Assembly: GCA_943328865.2 (NCBI GenBank)
Contig: CALQBR020000035.1
Span: forward strand, 1 to 8,744
From: Sphingobacterium thalpophilum
GTDB lineage: Bacteria; Bacteroidota; Bacteroidia; Flavobacteriales; Flavobacteriaceae
DNA: 8,744 nt
Direction: 5' to 3'
The notes beneath the pieces were generated by a model, which made no database searches, was not told the origin of the DNA, and saw nothing but the letters and a program-made list of their open reading frames with translations. Positions 6,229-8,744 of this stretch are shown piece by piece. The position numbers were made by a program, and so were the translations under genes. How positions within the stretch are numbered: the first letter of the stretch is position 1; each line of letters begins with the position of its first letter.

Positions 6229-7434
6229 ATGAAAAAAAAGCATTTTTTTATATCGTTGATACTGTTGTTTTTTAGCGCCAATTCTTTTGCGCAACAAGAT
6301 GGTTATTGGGACAAAGATCGTTCGACGGTCAAAGAGATTGTTGCCAGTGCTAGGGATAGGATTATCGTAAAATCGGAAGATTTACCGGTTGGAACCACGG
6401 AGATTGTCTATCGAATCACTGTTTTAGATCAAAACCAACAATTGGCCAATAGTTTGATCTCCTTGCTAAAAGCCATTCCAGATCCAACAGGAATCAGTCA
6501 GGGTTCGGCAGGTGCGGTTTTTTTGCTGTCAAAAGTATCGGGAGATGATCGTTGCAAATACGCCGCTTTTACCTCCAATGCATTGGCTTTAGCCTACAAA
6601 GAAAATGGAAAAACGGATAAAGCCTGCTTGTACCAAAACAATCCAGTAAATAAAGATGCCAAAACACTTTCTGTAGACAAATCAACTTGTATACAATCCA
6701 ATACTACAAACCTGTGGTTTGGTTTTGAAAGCCAGAATTGGATTATGAATCAAAAGATCATACTTGAGATTGTGCCTTGGGTAGATGTTAAGCTCAGTAG
6801 GGGTTGGAATCTTCAAAACCGCAAAACGGTTCTCGGCCAATGTAAAAGTACTGAAGCAGCTAAAAAACTCCAAAGTGCAGATGAATATTGTATTTGTATG
6901 CTGGATAAATTGCAAAAAGAATTCAAGTTTCAGGAATTTCAACAGTTGATGGCTATTGAAAAAGCCAAAACATTTAAAACGCACGATAATACTTGTTTAA
7001 TTGAAAGTGGTGCTGAAATTAGTCTTAACGACAACAAAAGAATTGAAGCTTCCAATTGGGCCAAAAAAGGCAAATATGGGGAGGCAATAACGACTCTAAT
7101 TCCGCTAATCAATTCTGGAAAAGCAACGGTATATGATTATGATGCCATTGGAACGTATTACATTTATACCAAACAGTACGATAAAGCGATTAAATTTCTA
7201 AAAACAGGAGAAATGTTAGATGATTCTGAATTGCTTCTTAAATTGAATCTAGCGCACGCCTATTTGCTCAGTGATAACTATAAAGAAGCCAAATCGATTT
7301 ATAAAAAATACGAATTGCAAAATGTGACCGATAGTCTGAGTTGGAAAGAAAAAATAAAATTAGACTTCGAGGCATTTCAAAAAGCAGGATTGTCTTCAGA
7401 TGATTTTAAAAAAGTATTACGAATCCTAGATTAA
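6229..7434 (+). CDS. Secreted, cysteine-containing TPR-repeat protein of unknown function
   Basis: A 401-residue protein with a clear Sec signal peptide: MKKK, a hydrophobic core at 5-16, and likely cleavage after NSFA (residue 21, before QQ). No lipobox cysteine is present, so the mature protein should be periplasmic or exported. Residues 30-200 form a region I do not recognise, with a beta-type look and FGFESQNWIMNQKIILEIVP near 165-183. Seven cysteines (109, 133, 154, 205, 221, 223, 256) all lie between the signal peptide and the TPR region. They include a CIC pair in DEYCICMLDKLQKEF. Disulphides or a short cysteine-rich module are possible. Residues 273-370 carry two to three TPR-like helix pairs, for example YYIYTKQYDKAIKFL and LAHAYLLSDNYKEAKSIYKK. 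This suggests protein binding. It has no evident link to menaquinone chemistry and sits between the hydrolase and menC. Confidence 0.85.
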   Translation: MKKKHFFISLILLFFSANSFAQQDGYWDKDRSTVKEIVASARDRIIVKSEDLPVGTTEIVYRITVLDQNQQLANSLISLLKAIPDPTGISQGSAGAVFLLSKVSGDDRCKYAAFTSNALALAYKENGKTDKACLYQNNPVNKDAKTLSVDKSTCIQSNTTNLWFGFESQNWIMNQKIILEIVPWVDVKLSRGWNLQNRKTVLGQCKSTEAAKKLQSADEYCICMLDKLQKEFKFQEFQQLMAIEKAKTFKTHDNTCLIESGAEISLNDNKRIEASNWAKKGKYGEAITTLIPLINSGKATVYDYDAIGTYYIYTKQYDKAIKFLKTGEMLDDSELLLKLNLAHAYLLSDNYKEAKSIYKKYELQNVTDSLSWKEKIKLDFEAFQKAGLSSDDFKKVLRILD

Positions 7435-7465
7435 GACATTCTATTTTTTATAAAAAAAAAACGCT

Positions 7466-7491
7466 TAAGTAATGAATATAAGTAATGAATA
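7466..7491. repeat. Perfect tandem duplication of 13 bp
   Basis: TAAGTAATGAATA occurs twice without a gap, at 7466-7478 and 7479-7491. The exact identity suggests a recent slippage duplication. It sits immediately before the larger repeat pair. Confidence 0.9.
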
Positions 7492-7493
7492 CT

Positions 7494-7720
7494 GTTTGAT
7501 GTCGCATTTTAAAACCATCACAAAACAACTCAATATTCTGATTTTAAAATACCCATAACGATTTTTAGACTTTTTACTTTACGACTTTAAAACTTTCGAC
7601 TTACTTAGTTTGATGTTGTATTTTGAAAATCTAACAAATAAAGCAACGATATGGTTTTAAAATACCGAAAGCTTTTCTCAGAATTTTTACTTTACGACTT
7701 TTAAACTTTCGACTTAATTA
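7494..7720. repeat. Two diverged tandem units of about 113-114 bp
   Basis: Unit A spans 7494-7607 and unit B 7608-7720. Both begin GTTTGATGT and end in an almost identical block, TTTTTACTTTACGACTTT then ACTTTCGACTTA (7571-7603 and 7684-7716). They also share TTTTAAAATACC in the middle. Identity by eye is about three quarters overall and well over 90% in the terminal block. The terminal block has a loose 7-8 bp rhythm of GACTTT/ACTTT. In addition, 7504-7518 in unit A is an inverted copy (14 of 15 bases) of 7651-7665 in unit B. No spacer-repeat pattern of a CRISPR array is present. Confidence 0.85.
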
Positions 7721-7741
7721 CTTCTAAAAATTACCTTCCAA

Positions 7742-8744
7742 TTGAAAGCGACCTACCAAAAACACCTCCTTTATTTCAAACGTCCTTCAGGAACCTCTAG
7801 AGGTATTCTGACAGAAAAAGAAACCTGGTTTATTATTCTTGAAAAAGACGGTAAAAAAGGAATAGGAGAGTGTGGTCTGTTAAGAACTTTGAGTATTGAT
7901 GACCGACCAGATTATGAAGAAAAATTGCGATGGACTTGTGACAATATTCATCTTGGGAAAGACTTACTTTGGGAGGCGTTAATTGAATTTCCATCAATAC
8001 AGTTTGGTGTAGAGATGGCCTTTCAATCCTTAGTGAGCGAAACGCCCTTTATGTTGTTTCCTTCTGACTTTACTAAAGGGGAAAAATCCATTCCGATAAA
8101 TGGATTGGTTTGGATGGGCGAAGCTGATTTTATGAAGCGTCAAATCGAGGAGAAATTAGCAGAAGGATTCCGCTGTATAAAACTCAAAATTGGAGCCCTA
8201 GATTTTGATTCTGAATTGCAATTATTACACTTTGTTCGGCAACATTTTACTCCTGAAAAAATTGAAATACGGGTGGATGCTAATGGTGCTTTTGATGTAA
8301 GTATGGCTTTAGATAAAATAAAACAATTAGCTGGATTTAAGATACATAGTATAGAACAGCCAATTCAAAAAAATCAGACTGACAGTATGTCAGAGCTATG
8401 TAAAACTACCCCTATTTCAATTGCATTAGACGAAGAGTTAATTGGAGTGTTTTCGGTCGAAGAAAAAGAAGCCTTACTGTTAAAAGTAAAGCCACAATAC
8501 CTTATTTTGAAGCCTAGTTTTATCGGTGGTTTTAGAGGGACAACAGAGTGGATTATCTTGGCGGAAAAGCATCAAATTGGTTGGTGGATTACCTCTGCTT
8601 TAGAGAGTAATATCGGACTCAATGCTATTGCGCAATGGACATTTTTGCAGCACAATACGATGCCCCAAGGATTGGGTACGGGAGGTTTATATACCAATAA
8701 TTTTGATTGTCCATTGACGGTTTCTCAAGGTCAGTTATGGTACC
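7742..8744 (+). CDS. menC: o-Succinylbenzoate synthase (MenC), 3' end missing (partial)
   Basis: MenC is an enolase-superfamily enzyme that dehydrates SHCHC to o-succinylbenzoate in menaquinone synthesis. The frame runs open to the window end: 334 codons are visible and perhaps only 10-20 residues are lost. Catalytic residues fit the family: the K-x-K pair K147 and K149 (IKLKIGA), metal ligands D179 (VDANGAF), E205 (IEQPI) and D230 (ALDEEL), and the second lysine K257 (LKPSFIGG). The N-terminal block RPSGTSRGILTEKETW is typical of Bacteroidota MenC. No ATG lies in this frame upstream. After the in-frame stop at 7715-7717, TTG at 7742 gives the expected start (M)KATYQKHLLYFKRP, so TTG is the most likely initiator; TTA at 7718 is not plausible. 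It is separated from menA and the hydrolase by the TPR gene and the repeat block. Confidence 0.93.
   Translation, partial: MKATYQKHLLYFKRPSGTSRGILTEKETWFIILEKDGKKGIGECGLLRTLSIDDRPDYEEKLRWTCDNIHLGKDLLWEALIEFPSIQFGVEMAFQSLVSETPFMLFPSDFTKGEKSIPINGLVWMGEADFMKRQIEEKLAEGFRCIKLKIGALDFDSELQLLHFVRQHFTPEKIEIRVDANGAFDVSMALDKIKQLAGFKIHSIEQPIQKNQTDSMSELCKTTPISIALDEELIGVFSVEEKEALLLKVKPQYLILKPSFIGGFRGTTEWIILAEKHQIGWWITSALESNIGLNAIAQWTFLQHNTMPQGLGTGGLYTNNFDCPLTVSQGQLWY

Larger units (their letters stand above)
7435..7741. other. Gene-free 307-bp region between the TPR gene and menC
   Basis: No coding frame of note is seen on either strand. Just after the TPR stop there is a T run facing an A run (7443-7460), which makes a weak AT-only hairpin and not a convincing terminator. 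The rest is taken up by a 13-bp tandem duplication and two diverged ~113-bp direct repeats, listed separately. Whatever promotes menC should be here, but I see no full TTG plus TAnnTTTG pair. Confidence 0.6.

Noticed and set aside
6682..6984. Minus-strand 100-residue ORF inside the TPR gene
   Set aside because: It is antisense to the signal-peptide/TPR gene, with no start context or domain.
7443..7460. T-run/A-run as terminator of the TPR gene
   Set aside because: The stem would be all A-T and is followed by a run of A rather than T on the plus strand, so it is not a credible intrinsic terminator.
7494..7720. CRISPR array
   Set aside because: There are only two long diverged units, with no short identical repeats separated by unique spacers and no cas genes nearby.

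Overview
The window reads as chromosomal DNA of a Flavobacterium-like member of the Bacteroidota. The base composition is AT-rich, starts lack Shine-Dalgarno sequences and follow A-rich leaders, promoter-like boxes resemble TAnnTTTG, and every recognisable protein looks flavobacterial in style. This is a judgement by eye; no database was searched.

Layout. Positions 2-652 hold the 3' three quarters of a CvfB-like S1/winged-helix RNA-binding protein, cut by the window edge. Positions 713-955 look empty but hold a decayed C-terminal remnant of a YgiD/LigB-type extradiol dioxygenase (4,5-DOPA dioxygenase family), with several single-base losses and an in-frame stop. A small membrane protein with a bacterial PH-like domain lies on the minus strand (960-1388) and shares a 68-bp divergent promoter region with menB. 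The main block runs on the plus strand: menB (1457-2299), two bacterial PH-domain membrane proteins of the YdbS/YdbT type overlapping by one base (2365-2880, 2880-4394), menA (4429-5394) and a UPF0173-type metallo-beta-lactamase-fold hydrolase (5410-6087). A secreted cysteine-containing TPR protein (6229-7434) follows. A gene-free 307-bp stretch comes next, with a 13-bp tandem duplication and two diverged ~113-bp tandem units. Last is menC (from a TTG at 7742), which runs off the right edge.

How it fits together. menB, menA and menC are menaquinone (vitamin K2) biosynthesis genes. MenC makes o-succinylbenzoate, MenB closes the naphthoyl ring, and MenA prenylates DHNA in the membrane. MenE would be expected just past the right edge; menF, menD and menH are not in this window. 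The spacing (65, -1, 34 and 15 bp) suggests that menB, the PH pair, menA and the hydrolase are co-transcribed. The TPR gene and the repeats separate menC from that block, so menC probably needs its own promoter or read-through. I see no mobile element, phage, CRISPR array, tRNA or rRNA. The most notable non-routine items are the dioxygenase pseudogene, the tandem repeat block before menC, and the metallo-hydrolase placed inside the menaquinone genes.
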